A stretch of 14,938 nucleotides of DNA from NAT127 sp041655035. Its GTDB lineage: Bacteria; Pseudomonadota; Gammaproteobacteria; Pseudomonadales; Porticoccaceae. The notes beneath the pieces are model-generated. The model worked only from the letters and a program-made list of their open reading frames with translations. It made no database searches and was not told the origin of the DNA. Shown one piece after another: positions 1-7,057 of the stretch (position 1 is the first letter of the stretch; every line of letters begins with the position of its first letter). Both the position numbers and the translations under genes were made by a program. The stretch lies in NCBI GenBank assembly GCA_041655035.1, contig JBAZCN010000079.1:1-14938 (forward strand), written 5' to 3'.

Positions 1-105
1 AATAGGAACGCTCAGCAGACCGTATTGTTTGGCAAGCCCTTGATTTCCAAAAGCCCGCTCAATCCACCAAGCGCTACCGAACGCTCCCGAGTTCCGAAAA
101 AATCG
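1..105. other. Intergenic flank with imperfect inverted repeat
   Basis: This is the sequence downstream of ychF up to the window edge; no gene is supported in it. GC content is about one half, clearly lower than the roughly two-thirds of the neighbouring genes. GGCAAGCCCTTG (31-42) and CAAGCGCTACC (68-78) can pair over about 9 of 11 positions with a one-base bulge, leaving a loop of about 25 nt. No run of T follows the stem on either strand, so it is not a convincing intrinsic terminator. It could be a small dispersed intergenic repeat, but only one copy is visible here. Confidence 0.25.
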
Positions 106-1203
106 TCAGACGTTGAATCTGAAATGCACCACATCGCCGTCCCTGACAATATAGTCCTTGCCTTCCAGCCGCCATTTGCCGGCGTCCTTGGCGCCCTGCT
201 CGCCCTTGTAGTGGATAAAATCGTCGTAGGCGATGACCTCGGCGCGGATAAAGCCTTTTTCGAAGTCGGTGTGAATCACCGCCGCGGCCTTGGGTGCGGT
301 GGCGCCGATGGGAATGGTCCAGGCGCGGACTTCCTTGACCCCGGCGGTGAAGTAGGTCTGCAGGTTGAGCAGCTGGTAGCCGGCGCGGATCACCCGGTCG
401 AGACCCGGCTCGTCCATGCCCATTTCCGCGAGGAACTCGAGCTTGTCGGCGTCGTCGAGTTCGGCGATTTCCGCTTCGATCTTGTTGCACACCGCCACCA
501 CGATGGCGCCCTCCTCGGCGGCGATGGCATTGACCACGTCGAGGTGGGGATTGTCGTCGAAACCATCCTCGGCGACGTTGGCGATGTACATCACCGGCTT
601 GCTGGTCAGCAGGTGGAAGCTGGAGACGATGCGCTTTTCTTCGTCGTCCAGGCCCCTCATCAGGCTGCGCGCCGGCTTGCCTTCGCTGAAGTGGGGAATG
701 AGTTTTTCCAGCAGGGCTTTTTGCGCCACGGCGTCCTTGTCGCCGCCCTTGGCGTTGCGGGCGACGCGCTGGAGTTGTTTTTCACAGCTGTCGAGGTCGG
801 CGAAGATCAGTTCGAGCTCGATGATCTCGATGTCGCGCCTGGGGTCGACGCTGTTGGAAACGTGAATGACGTTGTCGTCCTCGAAACAGCGCACCACGTG
901 GGCGATGGCGTCGGTCTCGCGGATATTGGCGAGGAACTTGTTGCCGAGGCCCTCGCCCTTGGAGGCGCCGGCGACGAGGCCGGCGATGTCGACGAACTCC
1001 ATGGTGGTCGGCACCACCCTCTCCGGCTTGACGATCTCGGCCAGTTTCTCCTGGCGCGGATCGGGCACGGCGACGATGCCGGTATTGGGCTCGATGGTGC
1101 AGAACGGAAAGTTCTCGGCGTCGATGCCGGCCTTGGTGAGGGCGTTGAAGAGCGTGGATTTGCCCACGTTGGGCAGGCCCACGATGCCGCATTTGAAACC
1201 CAT
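106..1203 (-). CDS. ychF: Redox-regulated ribosome-associated ATPase YchF
   Basis: YchF (OLA1/EngD) belongs to the Obg-like TRAFAC P-loop NTPases but hydrolyses ATP rather than GTP. It binds ribosomes and is linked to stress, redox and iron responses. The 365-aa product is full length (about 363 aa in E. coli). The P-loop GLPNVGKS is at residues 9-16 and DIAG (G3) at 72-75. The G4 site is NVAE (209-212), the NxxE form that explains ATP preference, instead of NKxD. A TGS domain follows from about residue 281 to the end. The ATG has a GGAG Shine-Dalgarno 6 nt upstream. It sits 40 nt downstream of pth on the same strand; pth-ychF is a conserved gammaproteobacterial pair, so it is probably the last gene of the operon. 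Confidence 0.97.
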   Translation of the reverse strand: MGFKCGIVGLPNVGKSTLFNALTKAGIDAENFPFCTIEPNTGIVAVPDPRQEKLAEIVKPERVVPTTMEFVDIAGLVAGASKGEGLGNKFLANIRETDAIAHVVRCFEDDNVIHVSNSVDPRRDIEIIELELIFADLDSCEKQLQRVARNAKGGDKDAVAQKALLEKLIPHFSEGKPARSLMRGLDDEEKRIVSSFHLLTSKPVMYIANVAEDGFDDNPHLDVVNAIAAEEGAIVVAVCNKIEAEIAELDDADKLEFLAEMGMDEPGLDRVIRAGYQLLNLQTYFTAGVKEVRAWTIPIGATAPKAAAVIHTDFEKGFIRAEVIAYDDFIHYKGEQGAKDAGKWRLEGKDYIVRDGDVVHFRFNV

Positions 1204-1243
1204 GGGATTCTCCGTTTGGCCCGATATCCGGGTAATAGCTGGG

Positions 1244-1828
1244 TTATGGCCCTGTGTGCAGGGTTTTCATCGCCGCGTTCCACTGCCCGGCCAGCAGCTC
1301 CGGCACTATGTCGAGGGCGCGGCCAATGGCCTCCGCGAGCAGCAGTTGTTCACTCACCGGCGCCTTGCGCAGCACGAAGTCGACCACCTGGCTGGCGTGG
1401 CCCGGGTGGCCTATGCCGAGCCGCAGGCGGCCGAAATCCTTGCAGTTGCCGAGTGCCTGGATGGTATCCCGCAGGCCGTTGTGGCCGCCGTGGCCGCCGC
1501 CGATCTTGAGGCGGGCGACGCCCGGTGCGAGGTCGAGTTCATCGTGAGCCACCAGGATCTCCTCCGGCTCGATGCAGTAGAAATTGGCGAGCGCCGCCAC
1601 CGCCTGGCCGCTGCGGTTCATGTAGGTGGTGGGAATCAGCAGGCGCAGATCGCGGCCGGCGAGAGTCAGCTTGGCGGTGAAACCGAAGAACTTGCCGTCC
1701 GCTTTCAACTCGGTGCCGTGGCGACCGGCAAGGGCCGCCACGAAATCGGCCCCGGCATTGTGACGGGTCCGGTCGTACTTCGGGCCGGGGTTACCCAGCC
1801 CGACGATCAGCTTGACCGGTGTATCCAA
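1244..1828 (-). CDS. pth: Peptidyl-tRNA hydrolase
   Basis: Pth cleaves the ester bond of peptidyl-tRNAs that drop off ribosomes, recycling tRNA in the cytoplasm. The 194-aa protein matches the bacterial Pth1 length. The N-terminal motif VGLGNPGPKY (residues 9-18) supplies Asn13, the catalytic His is His23 in TRHNAG, and Asp96 (AHDELDL) is its partner. Asn71 (TTYMNRSG) and Asn117 (GGHGGHNGL) are the remaining conserved substrate-contact residues. The start is a TTG at 1826-1828: no in-frame ATG or GTG lies between it and the end of rplY, it puts the first beta strand where homologues have it, and AAGG lies 8 nt upstream. It follows rplY by 44 nt and precedes ychF by 40 nt. Confidence 0.96.
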   Translation of the reverse strand: MDTPVKLIVGLGNPGPKYDRTRHNAGADFVAALAGRHGTELKADGKFFGFTAKLTLAGRDLRLLIPTTYMNRSGQAVAALANFYCIEPEEILVAHDELDLAPGVARLKIGGGHGGHNGLRDTIQALGNCKDFGRLRLGIGHPGHASQVVDFVLRKAPVSEQLLLAEAIGRALDIVPELLAGQWNAAMKTLHTGP

Positions 1829-1836
1829 TGTCGGGG

Positions 1837-1840
1837 CCTT
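1837..1840 (-). promoter_or_regulatory. Shine-Dalgarno fixing the TTG start of pth
   Basis: AAGG on the minus strand lies 8 nt before the TTG at 1826-1828. It is the only plausible ribosome-binding site in the 44-nt rplY-pth gap, and it supports initiation at TTG. Confidence 0.5.
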
Positions 1841-1872
1841 GCTGGTCCGGATCGCGGCAGCGGCGAGCCGCC

Positions 1873-2493
1873 TTATTCCTCGGGCTCGCCGCTTTCGTCG
1901 GCCTCAGCCGCACCGCGGGGCTTGATGACAGTGGCAACGGGCAGATTGTGGTCGGCGCCGTGGCTCAGCGACACGCTCTCGACACCCTTGGGCATCTTGA
2001 TATCGGAGATGTGCAGGATCTGACCGACGTCCAGACCGGCCAGGTCGACCTCGATGAACTCGGGCAGGTCCTGGGGCAGACACTGGATTTCCAGTTCGGT
2101 CATCAGGTGAGAGACGATACCGCCACCCTGCTTGACACCCACCGCCGTCGCTTCGTTGATGAAGTGCAGGGGGATGCGGGTCTGCAGTTTCTCGGTTCTG
2201 TCGACACGGAGGAAGTCCATGTGCAGGATGACCGGCCTGGCGGGATGGCGCTGGATATCCTTGAGGATTACATCCTGCGCCTTGCCATCGACGCTGAGGC
2301 TGATGATGTGGCTGTAGAATGATTCGTTCTCGAGAGAGTGAACGACATCCTTGTGCACCAGCGAGATCGCCTGCGGCGCGCCGTTGCCACCGTAGACGAT
2401 TGCAGGTATTTCATCGGCCAGACGACGCAGGCGGCGGCTCGCACCTTTCCCTTTATCATCACGGGCCTTGGCATTGAGTGAGAAATCGACCAT
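1873..2493 (-). CDS. rplY: 50S ribosomal protein L25/general stress protein Ctc
   Basis: L25 binds 5S rRNA in the large subunit. This is the long two-domain (CTC/TL5) form, 206 aa, not the short form of about 94 aa found in E. coli. The L25 beta-barrel domain covers about residues 5-95 and contains VYGGNG and the VILHMDFLRVD strand. The TL5-type C-terminal domain covers about 100-190. The protein ends in an acidic tail (ADESGEPEE). The ATG is preceded by AAGGAG at 7 nt. The gene lies between prs and pth, its usual place in pseudomonads and relatives. A possible own promoter lies in the prs-rplY gap. Confidence 0.96.
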   Translation of the reverse strand: MVDFSLNAKARDDKGKGASRRLRRLADEIPAIVYGGNGAPQAISLVHKDVVHSLENESFYSHIISLSVDGKAQDVILKDIQRHPARPVILHMDFLRVDRTEKLQTRIPLHFINEATAVGVKQGGGIVSHLMTELEIQCLPQDLPEFIEVDLAGLDVGQILHISDIKMPKGVESVSLSHGADHNLPVATVIKPRGAAEADESGEPEE

Positions 2494-2499
2494 GGTCGG

Positions 2500-2511
2500 A
2501 CTCCTTGGAGT
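2500..2511. promoter_or_regulatory. Inverted repeat containing the rplY ribosome-binding site
   Basis: ACTCC-TT-GGAGT is a 5-bp inverted repeat with a 2-nt centre. On the minus strand it reads ACTCCAAGGAGT, and the AAGGAG inside it is the Shine-Dalgarno of rplY. In RNA a 2-nt loop is too tight unless the stem frays, so any effect on translation would be modest. Confidence 0.3.
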
Positions 2512-2555
2512 AGTTTCGTCAGCGTCCGCGACCAGAACGGTTGACGAAGTTGCTA

Positions 2556-2581
2556 TTTATATCCCGGCCGATCCGGCCAGG
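2556..2581 (-). promoter_or_regulatory. Hairpin and -10-like element between prs and rplY
   Basis: In the 107-nt prs-rplY gap, CCCGGCCG (2563-2570) and CGGCCAGG (2574-2581) form an 8-bp stem with one G-U pair and a 3-nt loop. On the minus strand it is followed by A/T-rich sequence holding TATAAA (2556-2561), a good -10 hexamer about 63 nt before the rplY ATG. No good -35 lies at 17 bp and there is no T-run, so neither terminator nor promoter is certain. The hairpin may stabilise the upstream transcript end or attenuate readthrough. Confidence 0.3.
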
Positions 2582-2600
2582 GCAGTGTATCCGGCGCGGT

Positions 2601-3542
2601 TCAGATGAACATCGCGCTGATGGATTCTTCGTTGCTGACCCGGCGCACCGCCTCGGCCAGCATGCGCCCGAGACTGAGCTGGCGAATGCGTGGGCAAGCG
2701 CACGCTTCCGGGCGCAGCGGAATGCTGTTGGTGACCACCAGGGCATCCAGCTGGGAATTGTTGATATTGTCGATCGCCCTGCCGGACAGCACCGGATGAG
2801 TACAGTAGGCGACCACCTGTTGCGCGCCTTTTTCCTTGAGGGCATTGGCGGCGTTGCACAGGGTGCCGGCGGTATCGATGATATCGTCGATCAGCAGGCA
2901 GGTGCGGCCTTCGACATCGCCGATGATGTTCATCACCTCGGCCTTGTTGGCCTCGGGGCGGCGTTTGTCGATGATGGCGAGTTCGGTGTGCAGCTGCTTG
3001 GCCATCGCCCTGGCGCGCACCACGCCGCCGATATCTGGCGAAACCACCAGCAGGTTGTCGTAGTTCTGCAGCTCGATGTCGGCGAGCAGGACCGGGGTGC
3101 CGTAGACGTTATCCACGGTGCAGTCGAAAAAGCCCTGGATCTGTTCGGCGTGGAGGTCCACCGTCAACACCCGGTTGACGCCCACGTGGGCGAGCATGTC
3201 GGCCACCACCTTGGCGCTGATCGGTACCCGCACCGAACGCACCCGGCGGTCCTGACGGGCGTAGCCGAAATAGGGAATCACGGCGGTGATGCGGGCGGCG
3301 GAAGCACGGCGCAGGGCATCCACCATCAGCACCAGTTCCATCAGGTTGTCGTTGGTGGGGGCGCAGGTGGGCTGAACGACGAACACGTCCTGACCGCGGA
3401 CGTTCTCGCAGATTTCGATATTGCTCTCACCGTCGGAGAACTGGGACACGGTGGCGCTGCCCAGGGGGACAAAGAGATTGCGGGCAATTTCCTCCGCCAG
3501 CTCGCGGTTGGCGTTGCCGGAGAAAACCATCAAATTAGCCAC
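2601..3542 (-). CDS. prs: Ribose-phosphate pyrophosphokinase (PRPP synthetase)
   Basis: Prs makes 5-phosphoribosyl 1-diphosphate from ribose 5-phosphate and ATP, feeding purine, pyrimidine, NAD, His and Trp synthesis. The 313-aa protein is close to the E. coli enzyme (315 aa). Visible signatures are FSDGE (35-39), the NDNLMEL and YARQDRR stretches (64-70, 94-100), catalytic His131 in VDLHAEQIQGFF, the flexible-loop region KRRP (193-196), and the PRPP loop DDIIDTAGTL (219-228). The start is GTG with AGGA 9 nt upstream; the ATG four codons later lacks a ribosome-binding site. It lies 35 nt downstream of tRNA-Gln and probably shares its transcript with ispE. Confidence 0.97.
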   Translation of the reverse strand: MANLMVFSGNANRELAEEIARNLFVPLGSATVSQFSDGESNIEICENVRGQDVFVVQPTCAPTNDNLMELVLMVDALRRASAARITAVIPYFGYARQDRRVRSVRVPISAKVVADMLAHVGVNRVLTVDLHAEQIQGFFDCTVDNVYGTPVLLADIELQNYDNLLVVSPDIGGVVRARAMAKQLHTELAIIDKRRPEANKAEVMNIIGDVEGRTCLLIDDIIDTAGTLCNAANALKEKGAQQVVAYCTHPVLSGRAIDNINNSQLDALVVTNSIPLRPEACACPRIRQLSLGRMLAEAVRRVSNEESISAMFI

Positions 3543-3577
3543 GATTCAAGTTCCTGGTGAGAACATGCGAATGAAAA

Positions 3578-3653
3578 TGGCTGGGGTGGGAGGACTCGAA
3601 CCTCCGAATGACGGGATCAAAACCCGTTGCCTTAGCCACTTGGCGACACCCCA
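3578..3653 (-). tRNA. tRNA-Gln (anticodon TTG)
   Basis: The minus strand folds into a complete cloverleaf of 76 nt with an encoded CCA. The acceptor stem is TGGGGTG/CACCCCA with discriminator G. The D arm is GCC/GGC, the anticodon stem ACGGG/CCCGT with loop TTTTGAT (anticodon TTG, reading CAA), the variable loop CATTC, and the T arm GGAGG-TTCGAGT-CCTCC. The weak U1-A72 first pair is typical of tRNA-Gln. It sits between ispE and prs, and its first 22 nt also encode the end of ispE. Confidence 0.97.
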
Positions 3654-4495
3654 GTAATTGTCAACTGCCTGAGCGCAGTATGGGTGGGCGAGTGGTTGAC
3701 GCCTGCGGCGACAAACCCTGCCCAGTCCCCGGGTTTTTCAGCTAGCACGGTGTTGGCTCGCGCTGCGCTGTCGAACCTGGCAAACACACAGGCACCCGTG
3801 CCTGTCATGCGTGCCGCCGCAAAATTGTCGAGCCACTGGCGGGCTTTTTTCACGGCTGGGTACAGCTTTTCCACGACCGGCTGGCAATGATTTTCGCCAC
3901 CCTGCCCGAGAAAGGCGCGTATTGTGATGGGGAGGGCGTCCCTTGTCAATTCTTCGTGCGCAAAGATTTTCGCGGTGGCAATTTGGCACGGCGGGCACAG
4001 CACCAGGTACCAGTTCTGGTCGAGTTCCACCGGCGTCAGACGCTCGCCGATGCCCTCCGCCCAGGCGCTGCGGCCGTGCACGAATACCGGGATGTCGGCA
4101 CCCAGCGGCAAGCCTATTTCGGCCAGGGCGTCGAGACCGAGATCCAGCCCCCACAGGCGGTCGAGACCGAGCAGTGTGGTGGCGGCGTCCGAGCTGCCGC
4201 CGCCGAGGCCGCCGCCGGCGGGCAGCCGCTTGACCAAACCGATATCGGCGCCGCGCCGGCTGCCGCTGGCCTGGCGCAAGGCGTGGGCGGCGCGGAGGAT
4301 CAGGTTGTCGGCGGCGGCGACACCGGGCAGCGGGTCGAGCAGCTGCAACTGGTCGTCGTCGCGAGCGCTGAAGGTGAGCTCGTCGCCGTAGTCGAGCAAT
4401 TGAAACAGGGTCTGCAGATCGTGGTAGCCATCCGCCCGCCGCCCGGTGATGTGCAGAAACAGGTTGAGCTTGGCGGGCGCGGGCAGGCGGATCAC
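3632..4495 (-). CDS. ispE: 4-diphosphocytidyl-2-C-methyl-D-erythritol kinase
   Basis: IspE phosphorylates CDP-methylerythritol with ATP in the MEP pathway to isoprenoid precursors. It is a GHMP kinase of 287 aa (283 in E. coli). Lys9 lies in PAPAKLNL, the glycine-rich ATP loop is PAGGGLGGGSSDAA (92-105), the catalytic Asp is Asp134 (GADIPVFVHG), and the third GHMP motif is RMTGTGACVF (229-238). The start is GTG at 4493-4495, sharing GTGA with the lolB stop; GGAGG lies 9 nt upstream. The family usually ends near NHSPTHTAL. Here about 12 further residues follow, and the last seven codons plus the TAA stop lie within tRNA-Gln. Confidence 0.95.
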   Translation of the reverse strand: MIRLPAPAKLNLFLHITGRRADGYHDLQTLFQLLDYGDELTFSARDDDQLQLLDPLPGVAAADNLILRAAHALRQASGSRRGADIGLVKRLPAGGGLGGGSSDAATTLLGLDRLWGLDLGLDALAEIGLPLGADIPVFVHGRSAWAEGIGERLTPVELDQNWYLVLCPPCQIATAKIFAHEELTRDALPITIRAFLGQGGENHCQPVVEKLYPAVKKARQWLDNFAAARMTGTGACVFARFDSAARANTVLAEKPGDWAGFVAAGVNHSPTHTALRQLTITGVSPSG

Positions 4496-5124
4496 GGCGC
4501 GTCGCCTCCGGGCAGCCACGCCTTGATCACCAGGGTGAAACTGATATCGCCCTGGGTGCCGCGGATACGCCCCGGCAGGACGAAGTCGCCCACCGGGTAG
4601 AACCGGTCGAACTGGAGCTGCCAGCCGCTTTGCTCGAGCCGCTCCAGCTGACCGGTGGCGTTGAAGTTCAACAGCGGCCGGGAAGATGCCGGTGCCGGCA
4701 CGCCCTTGATCCATTCCACCATCTCGGCCACCGGCAGGGGCCAGCCGAGCAGCCATTCGGTGAGCTCCGCGGCGGTGGGCGCGCGGATATCATCGCGCCC
4801 CGGCTGGCGCAGTACCGCCAGCTGCCGGTCGCCGCTGATCCGCGTGGCGCCGGCGCCGAACGGCCCGGTGAGTGTCAGGTCGAATGCCTCGCCGCGCTGT
4901 TGCCAGCGGACGAAGGCGCTGCCGTTGTGCTCCGGGCTGCGATAACCGAGCTTGCCTTCCAGCTGCCAGTGGCGCAGCGCCTGGAGGTCGCGCTGATGAG
5001 GAGCCCAGTCATGGGTTTCAGGTGCCGGGCCGCGGCTGGCGCAGCCCGCCGCCACCAGCACCGCCAGCAGCAGGGCTGCCAGGAGCGGCCGGGAACGATG
5101 GCGGGAGAGCGACTTTGCGGGCAT
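4492..5124 (-). CDS. lolB: Outer-membrane lipoprotein LolB
   Basis: LolB receives lipoproteins from the periplasmic carrier LolA and inserts them into the inner leaflet of the outer membrane. The 210-aa precursor has a basic N terminus, a hydrophobic segment (about 14-26) and a lipobox ending AAGC with Cys28 as the lipidated residue. The mature part shows the LolB pattern: HWQLEGKLGYR (52-62), LTLTGPFGAGA (83-93), WLLGWPLPVAEMVEWIKG (124-141) and GWQLQFDRF. The stop overlaps the ispE GTG by 4 nt; the upstream TPR gene ends 6 nt before its ATG. The Shine-Dalgarno is weak, so translation may be coupled to the upstream gene. Confidence 0.94.
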   Translation of the reverse strand: MPAKSLSRHRSRPLLAALLLAVLVAAGCASRGPAPETHDWAPHQRDLQALRHWQLEGKLGYRSPEHNGSAFVRWQQRGEAFDLTLTGPFGAGATRISGDRQLAVLRQPGRDDIRAPTAAELTEWLLGWPLPVAEMVEWIKGVPAPASSRPLLNFNATGQLERLEQSGWQLQFDRFYPVGDFVLPGRIRGTQGDISFTLVIKAWLPGGDAP

Positions 5125-5130
5125 GGCTCG

Positions 5131-6924
5131 CTACGGCCGATTCTGCCGCTTCGGCCCGTTGCCGGTGTAGGACTCGCCGGTCAGCCGTTCCATGGTATCG
5201 AGGATGACGGCGCTGTTGTCGCCGGCATTGTCCAGGGCTTCCAGCCAGACTTTGCGGGCCTGGTCCCGCTCGCCGGAAACCCACAGCACCTCGCCCAGGT
5301 GGGCGGCCACCTCCGGGTCGGGGTAGGCTTCATAGGCGGCGCGCAGATATTCGATGGCCTTGTCCAGGTTGCCCATGCGGTAGTGGACCCAGCCGAGGCT
5401 GTCGATGATCGCCGGGTTATCCGGCTCCAGCGCCAGGGCCTGGGTAATCATCTCGATCGCCTCCTGGTGGCGATCGGTGAGGTCGGCCAGCGTATAGCCC
5501 AGGGTATTGAGCGCGGTGGCGTTGTTGGGATCGACGGCGAGAATCGCCCGCAGGTCGACTTCGGCGGCGGCGATGTCGCCCTGCTTGGCGCTGACTATCG
5601 AGCGCGAATACAGCAGGTTGGGGTTCTCCGGTTTGTCCGCCAGGGCGGCGTCGAGCAGCGCCCGGGCGTCGTCGAGCAGGCCGGCGCGCATCAGCATTTC
5701 GGCTTCGACCTGGTAATAGGTGCCATCGTTGGCCGGCTGGGCTTCCCGCAGATGGGCGAGATGGCTGCGGGCGGCGTCGATATCGCCCTGGCTGGCCAGG
5801 ATATCGGCGACCCGCACCGTCGCCGAGAGCATGCTCGAGCCGCTGTCCACCAGGCGATAGTGATCGAGGGCCTTGGCCCTGCGCCCGGCGCCCTCGGCGA
5901 TGCGGCCCAGCTGGTAGTGGGCATCGCTGCTGCGCTGACGGCGATCGATCAGCGCCTTGTACAGCGCTTCCGCCTCGGCGAGCATGCCCAGCTCCTGGCT
6001 CGCCAGGGCGAGGGAGAACAGCATGTCGGGATCTTCCGGGTATTGCTGCACCAGTATTTCCATCTGCTCCCGCGACCGGGCGAGGTCGGTTTCCGCCAGA
6101 AAGCGGGCGTACTGCAGGCGCAGGCGCTTGCTCTCGGGGTCGGTGGCGAGGGCTTTTTCGAGGGTTTTGACGGCCTTGTCCGGGGCGTCGTCCTGGAACA
6201 GCAACTGGGCGTAGAGCAACTGCCCGGTCTCATTGGCCGGAGCCTTTTTCACCACCTCGGCAGCGAAGGCGAGGCTCTCGTCGATGCGGCCGAGCTGGCG
6301 CAACAGCATCGCCCGGCCGAGCATCAGCCCGGTGCGCTCCGGGTAGTTGCCGGCCAGCTCCTCGTAGAGCAGCAGCAGGCGCTGCTTTTCGCCGGTGCTG
6401 GTGTCACCGGCAAAGGCGGCCAGCGCCTGGAGATGGTTGTCATCTCCAGCCAGCAACAGGTATTCGGCGTGGGGAAAGGCTTCGATCACCCGCCCCGCCC
6501 GCGCCAGGTGGAAAGCCACCAGGCGGCGCACGTCGAGATTGGCGGGCTCGACCTCGACCCACAGCTCGGCAAGCTCCAGCAGCACATCCTGATAGCCGGC
6601 AAAGTTGGCGATGCGGATCGCCCGTTCGATGACGCCGGGATCGCGGGTCTCGTGCGCCTGGTTGACGTAGATTTCCAGCGCCGGCTCGATCTGCTCGCGA
6701 ATGCCGGCGAACTCCGCCGCCAGCAGCTCGTAGAGGCTGTTGACCGGGAACGGCCTGGGCGGCGGCGCAGGTGCGATCTCGAGGCCCTGAGCGGCGTGGA
6801 TATCGCCGCCATTCACGCCGCCGACCGGAACGCCGGGCCCGGCGCTGCAGCCGGCCAACAGCAGACCTGCCGCCAACAGGGCAGCAATGCGTTTGGGGGC
6901 AGAAGATATCAAGGCAATTGGCAT
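5131..6924 (-). CDS. TPR-repeat lipoprotein
   Basis: The 597-aa protein begins with a lipoprotein signal (KRIAALLAAGLLLAGC, Cys26), so it should be membrane-anchored facing the periplasm. A Pro-rich linker (50-60) precedes a long alpha-helical array of tetratricopeptide repeats from about residue 63 to 565. The clearest repeats are near 299-327, 333-360, 433-466, 468-501 and 502-535, with the W-LG-Y-G-A-P spacing seen in NPAIIDSLGWVHYRMGN. TPR arrays hold protein complexes together; no catalytic motif is visible. A similar TPR protein neighbours lolB in pseudomonads. It heads the lolB-ispE operon, which suggests an envelope role, but that is inference. The ATG has only a weak AGG upstream. 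Confidence 0.88.
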   Translation of the reverse strand: MPIALISSAPKRIAALLAAGLLLAGCSAGPGVPVGGVNGGDIHAAQGLEIAPAPPPRPFPVNSLYELLAAEFAGIREQIEPALEIYVNQAHETRDPGVIERAIRIANFAGYQDVLLELAELWVEVEPANLDVRRLVAFHLARAGRVIEAFPHAEYLLLAGDDNHLQALAAFAGDTSTGEKQRLLLLYEELAGNYPERTGLMLGRAMLLRQLGRIDESLAFAAEVVKKAPANETGQLLYAQLLFQDDAPDKAVKTLEKALATDPESKRLRLQYARFLAETDLARSREQMEILVQQYPEDPDMLFSLALASQELGMLAEAEALYKALIDRRQRSSDAHYQLGRIAEGAGRRAKALDHYRLVDSGSSMLSATVRVADILASQGDIDAARSHLAHLREAQPANDGTYYQVEAEMLMRAGLLDDARALLDAALADKPENPNLLYSRSIVSAKQGDIAAAEVDLRAILAVDPNNATALNTLGYTLADLTDRHQEAIEMITQALALEPDNPAIIDSLGWVHYRMGNLDKAIEYLRAAYEAYPDPEVAAHLGEVLWVSGERDQARKVWLEALDNAGDNSAVILDTMERLTGESYTGNGPKRQNRP

Positions 6925-6951
6925 AGCGGGCCTGAAACTGCGTAGGCGGCC

Positions 6952-6957
6952 ATTGTA
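6952..6957 (-). promoter_or_regulatory. Candidate -10 for the TPR-lolB-ispE operon
   Basis: On the minus strand TACAAT lies 27 nt before the ATG of the TPR gene, in the 133-bp divergent spacer. No good -35 sits at 17 bp; TTGGGA lies at a short 14-bp spacing. A promoter must exist here because transcription diverges, but its exact position is uncertain. Confidence 0.3.
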
Positions 6958-6996
6958 GCAGTTTCGCTTGATCCCAACCCACTAATTAACTTCGGT

Positions 6997-7002
6997 TATA
7001 CT
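6997..7002 (+). promoter_or_regulatory. Candidate -10 for hemA-prfA-prmC
   Basis: TATACT lies 55 nt before the hemA ATG in the A/T-richest part of the divergent spacer. A TTGATC hexamer upstream (6968-6973) is 23 bp away, too far for a standard -35, so this rests on the -10 alone. Confidence 0.3.
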
Positions 7003-7057
7003 TGCCACCAACCGACTGTAACCGGACAATCCACCCCCTCTGGCAACCGGCTTCGCA

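Noticed and set aside
25..1509. Long plus-strand open frame of 494 codons opposite ychF and pth
   Set aside because: It is antisense to two fully supported conserved genes; long open antisense frames are expected in high-GC DNA. The translation has no recognisable domain.
4496..4756. N-terminal extension of IspE upstream of the GTG at 4493-4495
   Set aside because: The extension overlaps lolB in another frame and is Arg/Ala-rich; GTG with GGAGG at 9 nt gives the family's normal N terminus.
4630..6945. Plus-strand open frame of 771 codons opposite lolB and the TPR gene
   Set aside because: The minus strand encodes clear lipoproteins with signal peptides and TPR repeats; the plus frame is low-complexity Gly/Val/Gln-rich shadow sequence.
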